Of a stretch of 64,000 nucleotides of DNA, positions 43,104 to 54,980 are shown piece after piece. Each line of letters opens with the position of its first letter. Position 1 is the first letter of the stretch. Made by a program: the position numbers and the translations under genes. Source of the stretch: Trema orientale (taxonomy: Eukaryota; Streptophyta; Magnoliopsida; Rosales; Cannabaceae). The notes under the pieces are model-generated. The model did no database searches. It saw only the letters and a program-made list of their open reading frames with translations, and was not told the origin of the DNA. The stretch spans positions 357,809-421,808 of the forward strand of contig JXTC01000043.1 of assembly GCA_002914845.1 (NCBI GenBank), given 5' to 3'.

Positions 43104-44878
43104 TTCTTCATTTTATTTTCTTTTCATTTTTTTTTTCTTTTTCTCAATTTACTATTTTTCATTTTTTTTCCTTATTCATTATTTTCATCATTGTCTTTAT
43201 TTTTTCACTATTTCTTTTTTGAATTTTTTTTCTACGTAAAGCGTTACTGCTAATTTCTAAATATTACTCTTTTTCATTTCTTTTCCTTGTCTTTACTTTG
43301 GTTGTTCTTTTTTCACGCCTTTTTTTTTTTTAATTTTGTTTTCATTTTTTCTCCTTTTTAATTTGTATTCTTTTCTTTTTTTTTTCGTCGTCTTTATTTT
43401 GGTTGTTTTTGAAATTGTTAATGATCATAATGCACCCGAAAGGTGGGTGTTGTTGAAAATCAGAATTTATCCGAGGAGGAGGAGGAGCCTTATGGTGAGG
43501 AGGGGTCTGGTGGTGAGGAGGGGTCTGGTGGTGACGAGGACTGTTGTTGATAATCAAAATGTACCTGAGCGGGTTGATGATCAGAATGTATCCGAGGGGA
43601 GGGGGATTGTTGAAGATCAGAATGTTTTTAAGAGGTTGTTGATGATTGTTTGTAAGTATATTTTTATTTGGAATTTGTGTGTTTTGATTTCTCGAATGAA
43701 ATAATTTGAATTCTAATTCTTTTTTATCTAATTTCTAATCATCCATATTATTATTATTATTACTATTATTATTTAATTTCAGGTCTCAAATTTCCAAATG
43801 AAATAATTCTAATCATAGATTTTATTATTTTTATTTTTTGTTCATTTCAGGTCTTAAAAATTTTTAAAGATGGATCTACCTCCAATGTTTGTAGTTCTAC
43901 AAAATGACATTACACCTAAGAAACGACACGATATCTCAACACAATTAAATATAATAGAAATCATCATCTCGGTCAATAACTCTATTAGATTAATTAATTT
44001 AAGAGGGTAACTAGGAGATATCAAAACAAGAGAGGAGTTGGAGAGCTAGTAAACCTAGACACTTTTATTTTCTTTTTGTATCTTCTTTATTTTAGGTTGC
44101 ATTTCATTTTAGTTTCTTTTACTTTCTTTTTATATGCATTTTCTTTTGCATTTCTTATCGTTTGTTTGGATAAAGTTAGGATTGACCAATTTTAGTATTT
44201 AACTTAGACTTGGTAATTAATCCTCGTAGGTTTTACACTTTTTTTATTCTTCATTTTATTTTCTTTTCATTTTTTTTTCATTTTCTCAATTTACTATTTT
44301 TCATTTTTTTCGTCATTCATTATTTTCATCAGTCTTTATTTTTTCACTATTTCTTTTTTGAATTTTTTTCTACGTAAAGCATTACTGGTAATTTCTGAAT
44401 ATTATTCTTTTTTATTTTTTTTCCTTGTCTTTACTTTGGTTGTTCTTTTCTCACGCCTTTTTTTTTTTATTTTCTTTTCAATTTTTCTCTTTTTTAATTT
44501 TTATTCTTTTCTTTTTTTTTCGTCGTCTTTATTGTGGTTGTTTTTGAAATTGTTAATGATCATAATGCACCCGAAAGGTGAGGTTTGTTGAAGATCAGAA
44601 TGTATCCAAGGAGGGGGAGGAGCCTTATGGTGAGGAGGGGTCTGGTGATAACGAGGAGCAGTTTGATTTGGACTGTTGTTGATAATCAAAATGTACCTGA
44701 GCGGGTTGATGATCAGAATGTATCCGAGGGAAGGGGGGTTGTTGAAGATCAGAATGTACCTAGGAGATTGTTGATGATTGTTTGTAAGTATATTTTTTAT
44801 TTGGAATTTGTGTGTTTTGATTTCTCAAATGAAATAATTTGGATTCTAATTCTTTTTTATCTAATTTCTAGTCATCCA

Positions 44879-44924
<46 letters not shown>

Positions 44925-45390
44925 TAATTTCAGGTCTCAAATCCCAAATGAAATAATTCTAATCATAGATATTATTATTTTTATTTCTTTTTCATTTCAG
45001 GTCTTAAAAATGTTTGAAGATGGATCTACCTCCAATGTTTGTAGTTCTACAAAACGACATTACACCTAAGAAATAACACGGTATCTCAACAACATTAAAT
45101 GTAATAGAAAACATCATCTCGTTTAATAACTTTATTAGATTAATTAATTTAAGAGGGGAACTAGGAGATATCAAAACAAGAGAGGAATTGGGGAGCTAGT
45201 AAACCTAGACACTTTTATATTCTTTTTGTGTCTTCTTTATTTTAGGTTGCATTTCATTTAGTTTCTTTTGCTTTCTTTTTATTTGCATTTTCTTTCACAT
45301 TTCTTATTGTTTGTTTGGATAAAGTTAGGATTGACCAATTTTAGTACTTAACTTAGACTTAGTAATCAATCCTCGTGTGTTTTACATTTT
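43104..45390. repeat. Two-copy tandem duplication, unit about 1.15 kb
   Basis: 43104-44246 and 44248-45390 are direct repeats with the same order of blocks: T-rich leader, GTTAATGATCATAATGCACC, CTGAGCGGGTTGATGATCAG, AGATGGATCTACCTCCAATG and AGTTAGGATTGACCAATTTT. The first copy has an extra GTGGTGAGGAGGGGTCTG sub-repeat; the second has a long (TTA)n tract. Both have plus-strand reading fragments with a recurring acidic motif of the type VDNQNVPERVDDQNVSEG, interrupted by stops. I do not recognise a protein family. Confidence 0.8.
44879..44921. repeat. (TTA)n microsatellite
   Basis: About fourteen TTA units in the second tandem copy; the first copy has only a few at 43749-43775. Confidence 0.9.
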
Positions 45391-45408
45391 TTACTCCTAA
45401 AACTATAT

Positions 45409-46121
45409 TATTTGTTGTGATTTGTGCTCTTGTGGTGTGACAATAATTAGTATTGGCACAACAACTATTAAATTCGTAGGAGTCTTATGTTATTAGAACT
45501 CTTATTAGGAGAAGTCTTTAGGTAATCTATGACTCTTTGGAATTAATAAATGGCTGAGGAGGTATTTTACTCCTACTAGGACTCTAGTTTTATTCTCTAT
45601 AAATAGACTCTATTAACATCTCTAATCTAATGAGAGCCAATGTGAGGCATAGAGAGAAGCATTGAGAGAAAAAGAGAGAAAGCAACAATGCAACCTTGGT
45701 GAGAGATTTCTATTGGGGTTTCCAGAATAGAGAAAACTAAAAGCATAATTATAATTTTATGGGATAGTTAGGTTAGTGAAAACATATAGAATGTACATGT
45801 GGGCTTTTGGGTGCTTTCGGGTAGACAAAAACTATAGAGTGTATTTATTTTCTTTCATAGTGGAATGCTTGATGGTGATCTTCCATGGATGTAGGCTATG
45901 ATTTGTAGCTGAACCACGTTAAATATCGTGTTCTTTATTTTCTTGTTTGTGTGCAATTGGGTCTAAATTCACTCTAAAATTTATATCAATATTATATTCT
46001 TGATTGTGTGAGTGTTACAAGGCTTTTGTAAGTTGTTTTCCTTGGTAATTTTATTTTCCTACTTATATATGCAAATTGTGTTTCACTATCTTTCAAAAAA
46101 CAAAATTCATCACCTTAATAA
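45409..46121 (+). mobile_element. LTR-like sequence, boundaries uncertain
   Basis: It contains a TATA-like CTCTATAAATAGACTC at about 45595 followed by AGAGAGAAGCATTGAGAGAA and later GTAGCTGAACCACGTTAAAT, phrases of the sort seen in Ty1/copia LTR R-U5 regions. No paired LTR, primer site or target-site duplication was found. It may be a solo LTR or a promoter remnant. Confidence 0.35.
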
Positions 46122-46126
46122 TTGTT

Positions 46127-48561
46127 TGTTGGTGTTTTTGCCCTAAGAGCAAAATGTAAACAATGACTTGCTAATAAATAAATATATTTGATTTTTATTT
46201 GCTTGTATATATTATTTATGATAATATATAAATATCATGAAAATTCCGTGATTATAAAATGTGACCTTAAACTTAGTATGTATAAAAGTTATACATACAA
46301 GAGGATTAAGTTTGAGGGATATAATCTAAAATTAGTCCGTAATTAATTATTAAAGTTGGGATCTTTAATGAAAAAAATTGCTAGTACGGTCCATTACCAT
46401 TGAGAATGGAACAGTCTGATCCGGACTGTTTAATGTAGTGACATCGAATGGAGGTACTATATATAATTAAGATTATATAGGACTGGACCAGATAAATTTG
46501 AATATTCGATAATATCCGTTATAGAACAGAATACTCAAATTTATCAACAAATGATCATATATGGAATGATCTTAATCCTGAGTAATTAATAGACTCCTGT
46601 TTATATTTTTATATCTCTTGATGTATTCGGTAACGTCTCAATTTATACTGGACTAAATCCTTGTATGTTGGAGGCATGAGACTATAGATAGCTGGGAATA
46701 TTAATTAACAAGATGGAATCCATTCCTTCCTAACGGAAGTTAGAAAAATGATTCCCTTGAGTAATGATTTGGTACTTGAACGATAGAGCGCTCAATTTAT
46801 GATTTGATCATGAATTTGTTGTTCATTAGAAAATCATGGGAACTCAAGGATAAAGAAGTAAATAGAAAGGATAACGGATTACAAGCCAAACTCTATTTAC
46901 GAATCATTTATGGAGGATTGATCTGTATGTAATGATTATATGGACAAACTTTATGATTGCTTTGAGCAATTTATACTGTAACTTTTAAGAGTGCAGTTCC
47001 AGTTTTTTAGTGGAGTAATACTGGAACTAATAAATTCGATAACTTAGTTAAAGAGTTTGATTAATTATCAAATTTATTGGAGCTTGAAATTACAAGTCCA
47101 AGGTCCCCGAACCACCTCTGTTAAACACTGTATTGAACATGTTATATAGTCACTTTCTTGCATTAATAATTAATTTAGAATTATTGAATTCTAATTAATT
47201 ATGTCACACTAAAGTTAATGTTACGCATTTAATTGTTTTATGTGTCATATTATAATAAATAATAAATGTTATTATTTTTGTCTATTTAATTTTTGTTGCT
47301 ATTTTTAAATAATAAGATTATTTAAAAAAGAACAAATAGTGTGTCCAGCCACACTGTATTGGGCGTGTAGCACAGAGATATTTTCTCTGTGTTACATGCA
47401 TAAGTACAAAATATGATATGATTATTTTTTTTTATTATCTTCTATTTGGGGAATTATGATTTGTCAAATATATTAATTCTATTATTTTATTATTTGAATA
47501 TTTGGGGATAAAAATAAATTAGGAAATTTGATTTTTTTTTGGGATTGTCTCAAGCTTTCACGTTTAATGTGATGGTGAAAAACTATTAAGGAAGTTTTTT
47601 TTTTAAAACAAAACGTGTAAAGTGTCAACCTTTTGTAAAATAGGTTGTTTTGTATTATTCCCAAATTAATAAATATAATCATATATATGGAATTAATTAT
47701 GTAATTAAATAGATAGATGGAGAGGCATTTCATTTTAATAGGAAATATTTTTTTTTTTTACACGTTAAAATCCATGTACTATGCGTGTAAACCCTATCCT
47801 AGGAGGATGGGATTTTAATTTCCTATTTAAGTGTAATATGTTGTGATTCACATGGTTTTAAATTGTTTAAAACCTAATTGGAAATTTTTTCTACAGAAAA
47901 ATAAAAGAGGTTCTCTCACAATTCTTTTAATCGTGTATTGAAAGTTTCTTTAATAGGTTAAAAATTATTTTTCCTATTTGAATTGATATGGCAATTAATT
48001 AAATTAGTTGGCCAATTTTATCAAAGGAAAAATTTCTCCTATGCGTGTGAATCAAAAAGAAAAGAAGGAAATTTTTTTTTAAAAAAAAACTTCTACACGT
48101 TAACTGATTAATAGGCCGATTGGGAGAGAAGTTTTTAACGCAAAAAATTTTTTTCTCAGGCAAGGAAGAATTATTTTTTAACGTGTAGAGTGTTTTTCCT
48201 TCCCTCTCATCTCCTTACTCTTGCTATCTCATGAGTTGAGACCTATAACAAGATTTCCCAAGAAAATTGTGTGATAGAAACAATAAGATTGTGACTATAA
48301 GGAGCCCACTCTTCTGTTCATTGGTGTCGAGGCTTGGTGAGGAAGATCGTGGTTTCATAGCCGTTGAAAGAGACATAACCTCATCATAAGAAAAAGAAGA
48401 ATCTAAGAAAAAGGTTTGCTCTTACTATTCTTTGTAAATAGTTTTTCTATTCAATGTATTAAAACAACAAAACTATATCGATTCCTAAACTCTGATATGG
48501 GTGTAAAATTTTGAATATTACACCCACCACCTTCCGCTGCACCATATGATGGTTTCCAACA
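46127..48561 (+). mobile_element. Solo LTR, 2.4 kb, with perfect 5-bp target-site duplication
   Basis: It begins TGTTGGTGTTTTTGCCC and ends GATGGTTTCCAACA. The 6-bp ends TGTTGG/CCAACA are perfect inverted repeats, and TTGTT flanks both sides (46122-46126, 48562-48566). No internal coding region, primer site or second LTR is present, so it is best explained as a solo LTR left by recombination between two LTRs. Length and style suggest a Ty1/copia family with long LTRs; this is unproven. The orientation given is arbitrary. Confidence 0.8.
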
Positions 48562-49989
48562 TTGTTTTCTATGTTCCAAGGAGTTTAAGGGAATAATGGG
48601 TCTCTTTTGTATCATCGTGGTTAGGTATGCTCCCTATGCCCCATGTTCACCAGCTGCTTCACCATTTCCCACCATGGCAGATGATGGTCAGTTGTATCGG
48701 CCACAAACTACTAGTATCCACCATATTTCCAATTGCTTACTCCAAAATGTGCACCGTACACCCTTAGTCATGCGATTCCTCTATGTGAGGTCTCAACATC
48801 AGTAGCTGCTTATCAAAAGCCTCTGCCTATGGAAATAGATAATGGGAATTCCAATGGCATTGTGAACAGTGGCAGCGTGGAGGGAAATAATGGCTCAGCT
48901 CCTTTAAAACAAACCTATATATCAGGGGGCTCTCTGCCATGTCGTGTTTCGACTCCCGGTTATCAGGATCCAAGATTTGGTTTTGATGGTTCTGGAATCC
49001 CATGTTTAGATGCCCTACATTTTTCAGATTGGTAGCGTAGGCCAGTCATTAGCACAACCATTACTTCGTCAATTTCAAATGGAAATAACATACCATCTCC
49101 AAGGAATTAGAATTATCGTCCGAATTTGCAGTTCATGGTATTTTTACTTTGGAAATTTTTTTTCAATTATCTTGTTAATTTAGTCTTAGAGATGATTTTT
49201 ATTAAATAAGTTTGAGTATCTTTTTTTATTATTTCTACAGCTCAATTATATGTTATATGTTGCACACGACTTGCACCACCCTAGACCATTGTCTGCCATA
49301 AGCCACGGGTTCATTAACAGAATGTACCTAAATAAACTGTATAGTCAGTATGACAATGCAATTAGATCAGGCATGTGTTAGGAAATTATATTTCCTATAA
49401 ATTATTGGCCACATATGTTTAGTAATTATATTGGGAGGTATTATTTTAAGTGGACCCTAATAAAATGATTTAATGAAGATGGATCAAGATAACCAATTGG
49501 GTTTAAATTCACAATGTGGATACATAGTTAATGTACTCAGTTAGGGCTGATAGATACCCTAAGTGAGTACTACTTATAGTTCATTTTAGGGTTATAGTCC
49601 CCACGTCAAAAACTTTTACGTATTCTCTTTTTCTATAAGCCACCATCACTTACAAGACATTCATTAGAGTGCATCTACAGCTTTTGATAGTGGAAGATCC
49701 TAACCCTCGGGCTCAAACCTATATTGTTCGCTTCCGCCTTTAGCATCGTTATTTAGTCTTCATCTAGTTTTCATCATGGACACAGGTAAACAAATCCCAT
49801 GACTTAACTGTTTGGCATGATAGATCCTTAGAATTATATTGTGTTTATTTCAATCATATTAATGTCTAACAGCATGAGCTTTGAATACGAATATGATTTT
49901 CGAACAAACGGACATGTGTGGCTCACGGTCAATGGCAAGTATAAGCCTAGTGGTTGAAATTGTAGCTACTATGGATATATGATAATGAG

Positions 49990-50358
49990 AACATGGATGG
50001 TTTGAATGAACTGAATAGAGGGCCTAGAGCCAAGGGTTCCAAGAATTAAAAAGATTTTGCACCGACCTCACTAGCAGTTAAAGGGCAAAACCTGCCAACA
50101 AATGTGACTAATGACAAGGAGAAGGATTAGAAAATTGTTATTCTGGATCGAGAACAGTACAACAAACCAGATTTCGCCAAGGAATATGTTGATGCCAAAT
50201 TTTTCATTATTAAGTCATACAGTGAGGATGACGTTCACAAGAGCATTAAAAATAATGTTTGGGCAAGTACTCCTAGTGGTAACAAGAAACTTCATGCAGC
50301 ATACCAGAAGGCTTAGGACAAATCTAGTGGCTGCCCTGTATTTCTTTTCTTCTCGATA
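49990..50358 (+). repeat. YTH exon, first copy of a duplicated segment
   Basis: This exon (NENMDGLNELNRGPRAKGSK to PVFLFFS) recurs at 51224-51590 in the same orientation at about 85-90% identity by eye. This copy keeps the tryptophan in NNVWAST that corresponds to an aromatic-cage position of YTH domains. Confidence 0.8.
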
Positions 50359-51223
50359 AGCAATTTGATTTGTTTACTTAACAAGTATTTAGTGCCACTG
50401 CATTACTTTGGTTTTTCTTCTTCTCAGGTTAAGAGTGGCTAAATCGCACAATGGCTTTAGTTCATCGTGCTTGACCAAATTTCGCTACCCCTCTCTCTCT
50501 TTTATATTTTTTATGTATTTTATATATATAAGGCCTAAACTGCTAATTTTGGTCCAATTAGAAGTGGGTCTGCTCTTTAATTTGGGTTTTAGGTGTATTT
50601 TTATAAATATGTCCAACTCATGTAGCTTATTTATAAAAATATAAACTTCTGTGTAAAATCATTATTTTACACAGTTTCATGAAACTAATTTCACGAATAC
50701 CACCAACTATTAAATGAGTTTTATTGAGCTAGATAAGGAACTTAATGGATCAAAATGACCTAAGCACTAATAGTATGATAAATACATAATAGCTCATATT
50801 ATGGTATTAATCCAATTACTATTAGTAAAAGGGACATTCTACTAAAGGTATAATACTACACTCTTAGATTAAATGTCATGCCTTTTATAGAGATTTAATT
50901 AACTAATCTTAACTTACTGATCCACCTAGCATATTTAATACCACATGTGAAGGATAGATAAAATTACCATAATACCCTTTTAATACACATTTACTTTTAA
51001 GATACATATCTTTTTATCAGGTAGTGAAATTTCCTGTATATTGACAAGACAAATTCTCAAGGCTTTAGGTTACTTCAAGACTATTTTAGGATAATTAATA
51101 ATAAAGAAAGTAGCCTCCTTAAATAGTGCTCAAACCTCCCTTCATTTTTATCTTCTACCGATGTGAGACTTTAGCTTCTTTCATATTCTATTTATTTAGC
51201 CAAATCGCAACATAAATAGTAAT

Positions 51224-51590
51224 GAGAACATGGATGGTTTGAATGAACTGAAAGAGTCCCCAGAGCCAAGGTCCAAGAACCAAAAGAATTCTGCACCGAC
51301 CTCACTAGCAGTTAAGGGACAAAACTTGCCAACAAATGTGACTAATGACAAGGAGAAGGATAAGACAATTGTTATTCCGGATCAATAACAATACAACAAA
51401 CTAGAATTCACCGCGAAATATGATGATGCCAAATTTTTCATTATTAAGTCATTCAGTGAGGATGATGTCCACAAGGGCATCAAATATAATGTTTGCACAA
51501 GTACTCCTAATGGCGACAAGAAACTTCATGCAGCATACCAAGAGGTTCAGGGCAAATCTGGTGCTGCTCTGTATTTCTTTTCTTCTTAAT
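51224..51590 (+). repeat. YTH exon, second copy of a duplicated segment
   Basis: Second copy of the 49990-50358 exon. The cage tryptophan is cysteine here (YNVCTST). It is followed by an intron-like gap and the next YTH exon, so this copy is in the native position. The 860 bases between the copies (50360-51223) carry no YTH homology after about 50450. Confidence 0.75.
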
Positions 51591-52832
51591 AAGCAATTTG
51601 ACTCATTTACTTAACAAGTTTTTAGTGTCACTGTATTACTTGGGTTCCCGTCTTTTAATGATCTTTTTTTTTTGTTAGCCTAGCTGAGATGGTCGGACCT
51701 GTTGATTTTAACAAGAATGTTGAGTATTGTGGCAACAAGACAAGTAGAATGGTTGCTTCCCTGTCAAGTGTCACATTGTTAAAAGGACGTTCCCAACATT
51801 TTACTGCAGCACATTACCCTCGACAATAGTGAGAATAAGCCTGTGACGAACAATAACAGAAAGGCAATTCAAAAGAAGACAATTCAAGATAGAAGAAAGC
51901 CAAAGCAACAACAGTTTCAGAAACAGGTAAGTCGTCTCAAATTAAGATTTTTTTTAAGATTTATTATCTTCCTATAATTTTTTATTTTCACTTTCCAATT
52001 ATGCAAGTAAAATCTCTTCTTTATTCACAGGAAACCCAAAAGTGGAAAGAAAAGCAATAAATCTTGGCCATATTTCGAGGAAATGAACAGAGTTTTATCT
52101 GATACTGAGGCAATATTGGCAGCAAAGTGATTGCTTGAGGAGAAGACCACAATGAAATGAAATTCTGCTGAAGTTTTTGGTAACAATATATCAAAAGAAC
52201 ATATTCGAAGACGGTATCATACATAATAAGTACAATTTTTGTAGCTATAGGACCTCTGTCAATCGGTCAATTAAATAGATGAGTAGAGGGTGGGGAAAAT
52301 TTTTAATCTCAAATGGTCTCTTATATTTTCAACTACTTATTTTTTTATTTTTTGAAATATAAAGAAAAGAATAAAATTCCTAAAATTGGTGGTCGTCGTA
52401 AATACTCTTCATTATAAAGCGCGACCTCCATTTGCAGGAATAGAAAGATTTGTGCTTGTGAACGCTCATAAAGTGGATTTCTTATCGATTAATTTGTCCT
52501 TAGGTTTCTCGGTTATTTTAACTTACTTCTTCACTTCTGTTATAGCCGTCACGTTTTGCTTTAGGAGTTAAAAAAAAAAAAGTGAAAAACTCTAATTTTC
52601 AGCCATACGGCAAAAATGAAAAATCGCGTATCAAATACTAAAATATGCAGCAAAAATTTGGTACGTTTTAAGAAATTGAGAATAGGTAGGTACATATTAT
52701 ATTTTGGAAATATACTTCCATAGTCAATATACATGTATATTATATCTTGGAAATATACTCCATAGTTAATATATATATATAAAGACACTAATCCAGTAGA
52801 TAGTTAATATATATATATATATAAAGACGCCA

Positions 52833-53046
52833 ATTCAGTAGATATTTTTTTTTTAACCTATGCATAGGTATTAATTTGACTAATGAAAATTTTTTTTGTA
52901 CCTTTTTTTATATTAAAAAGTAAGAGAGAGAAATAGCATGCACGTCTTTTCATGCACATCATTATAACCATTGGATCACTATTAGATGATGATCCAACGG
53001 CAAGAAAAATACCTACACATAGGTAAAAAAAAAATACCTACTGAAT
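52833..53046. mobile_element. MITE with ~38-bp terminal inverted repeats
   Basis: Left end ATTCAGTAGATATTTTTTTT then AACCTATGCATAGGTATT; the right end, inverted, reads ATTCAGTAGGTATTTTTTTT then TTACCTATGTGTAGGTATT. About 34 of 38 positions agree. No clear target-site duplication was found. Just upstream, 52690-52830 holds AT-rich tandem duplications of TTGGAAATATAC and AGTTAATATATATA-type units. Confidence 0.65.
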
Positions 53047-53184
53047 AGATATATGTACTTTATACGTATATTTCTTCTTAACCTAATTCAGGAAGGGGGA
53101 CCTAGATTTATATATAGGCATGTGTCCATTTCTAAAAGAACAACTTTTGATTCTTTGATCCATTTCATTCAACCATTATAAATA

Positions 53185-53356
53185 GGGAATGGCTACGGTA
53201 GGGGCGTCCCTACGTAGGGTCATGCCTTAATTATCGTTGGATGGGAATCTGTGGGGAATAACGGGAATCTGTGGAGAATCTATTTATATACAGATTTCCA
53301 TCCAACGGTGAATAGACAGGGCCCTACGTAGGGGCGCCCCTACTGTAGACGCGCCC
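53185..53356 (-). mobile_element. Foldback MITE, MULE-type (family 1, copy 2)
   Basis: A 172-base reverse-complement copy of 40912-41082, from GGGAATGGCTACGGTAGGGG to ...CTGTAGACGCGCCC. It is flanked by perfect TTATAAATA at 53176-53184 and 53357-53365, a 9-bp duplication. Nearly the whole element can fold back on itself. Only a handful of differences separate it from copy 1, suggesting recent activity of the family. Confidence 0.9.
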
Positions 53357-53779
53357 TTATAAATATCCCATTATCATTTCTCTCATTTCTTTTTAAACGT
53401 TGTCCGTAGTTTATTCCTCCACATTTTTTTCATTCTCTTTCTTTGCCTTTAGCCAAGCCGTAGCTCACTCTCTTAAACCCATCATCACTTCGTTTCTTTT
53501 TTTTCTTTTTTTTTTTCCTTTGCTAATTAATTACAAATCCTACTTTCTTCTAATTATATCGCTAAGACGAATTCTTGGTCTCGGTTTCTTAATCTTCACT
53601 CAAAATTCTACCGTGTTTTATTTCATAAAATACCGTAGTATTATCTTCAAAAGTCATTATAATTATTTTAATTTCACATACCATAGATTTTTGGGAACTA
53701 AGTACTCTTTGGACAATTTTCCCACCCACCTTCATTTTTTTGGTGCTTATTAATTGACATAACTACTAACTATATTATT

Positions 53780-53983
53780 TGACGAAGTGGGTTAGCTCAA
53801 GTGGTAAGAGCACCCACTACCTAGGATCTCGGTCTTAGGTTCAAGTCACACCAGGAGGTAGGCGTGAAAACCTATTATCTTTAATGGGGTGGGGTAGGGA
53901 TTGGGTAGTAGTAGGTAATTTTCCTTTAATTTGTAATAAGTGGAGGTCATTAGTTAAGCCCTATTTTAAAAATATATATATAC
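53780..53983 (+). mobile_element. tRNA-derived SINE, copy 2, with 15-bp target-site duplication
   Basis: The head TGACGAAGTGGGTTAGCTCA contains box A (TTAGCTCAAGTGG) and box B (AGGTTCAAGTCACACC). The body AATTTTCCTTTAATTTGTAA, then AGTGGAGGTCATTAGTTAAG, matches the SINE at 40561-40737, and the tail is A-rich (AAAAATATATATATAC). Perfect ACTAACTATATTATT flanks both sides (53765-53779 and 53984-53998), showing LINE-mediated retrotransposition. SINEs are transcribed by RNA polymerase III and encode no protein. Confidence 0.9.
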
Positions 53984-53998
53984 ACTAACTATATTATT

Positions 53999-54980
53999 AT
54001 CCGTCTATCATTATTTTGGTGCTTATTAATTTACATAACTACTAATTATATTATTATTTGTGATCTATGAGATGATATTATCGACATGCAATCCACTCTG
54101 TTTAACCGCTCATGTTGTTTTTCATTATATTACTACAAAACTCACATGACGTGTTGTTGACCATTGTGTTCAACTGTTTGTATCAAATTTTGTCATTTAT
54201 ATTCCTATTTATTTCTGACATCATGGAAGGCTATATCTCCTCCATCAGAAATCTAACTATCTAATAATAGCCTAGTCATGTATTGGCATATTTATTTTTC
54301 GTACTTCTATGTTTTCTTTTATATTTGACAAAATGGCTGGAATCACGTATCAAAGATCTAATTTTCTAATTTTTTATTTTCAATATTATTTATTTATATT
54401 TCTGACTGAATAGATGGAATCACCTATTTCAAAAAAACTAACAATCATTTTTTTTATTTCTAACTAATTGGTGAGAATCTCTTCCGTCAGAAACATTGAC
54501 TATCTTACACGTGGTGATGGTTATTAAATGTTTTTTTTTTTTTCGTTCCTTTCTTTCTTAATAGCTAGATGATCAAGTATATCTATTTTTGCACTTGGTA
54601 TAACCACTTATATATTGGGTACATCTTATTTTGTACTTGGTATATTCGCTGATATAATAATCATTGTCATTTTGCTATATCATTTTTGAAAAACAGATAT
54701 TTACTCAAAAAGGGTCCAAAATCCATTCATTTTGCTTTAAGTCCTAAATTTCAACAGGTAATTAGGTTCAGTAGCAGTTCTTGAAGATTTTATTAGATTT
54801 TTTGAAATACTTTTTTGGTAGTTTTCTCTAATGATAACTGCTATAAAATATTCTGTATTATGGAACTGCTATCTAAAAAAAAAAAAAACCTACATTTTAA
54901 CCGACCTCGGCCCAATGGCTCAACCTCACACTGGGAATTGTTTTATGATCTGATGACGACTGTTAGCTCTCTGTTTGCCC
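53999..54980. other. Intergenic, partly dispersed repeat
   Basis: 54012-54058 repeats the sequence just left of the SINE (53735-53780: GGTGCTTATTAATT, CATAACTACTAA). 54600-54885 is similar to 41100-41345. No gene was seen. Confidence 0.55.

Larger units (their letters stand above)
48567..52230 (+). pseudogene. YTH-domain m6A-reader (ECT-type) pseudogene
   Basis: Plus-strand fragments match plant EVOLUTIONARILY CONSERVED C-TERMINAL REGION proteins. At 48630-48700 YAPYAPCSPAASPFPTM then DDGQLY; at 48800-49030 SVAAYQKPLPMEIDNGNSNG and GYQDPRFGFDGSGIP; at 49250-49370 the HHPRPLS...HGFINRMYLN block; at 49870-50360 the first half of the YTH domain (DAKFFIIKSYSEDDVHKSI); at 51680-51780 AEMVGPVDFNKNVEY; at 51850-52060 the lysine/glutamine-rich end. 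Intron-like gaps with splice motifs show it derives from a genomic, not mRNA, copy. In-frame stops (TAG near 50127 and 50313, TAA near 51387) and frameshifts kill it. Active proteins bind N6-methyladenosine in mRNA. The 5' exons are not recognised left of the solo LTR. Confidence 0.85.

Noticed and set aside
53780..53860. Possible tRNA gene (box A and B present)
   Set aside because: The anticodon and acceptor arms do not fold properly, and the sequence continues into a SINE body with an A-rich tail and a 15-bp target duplication.
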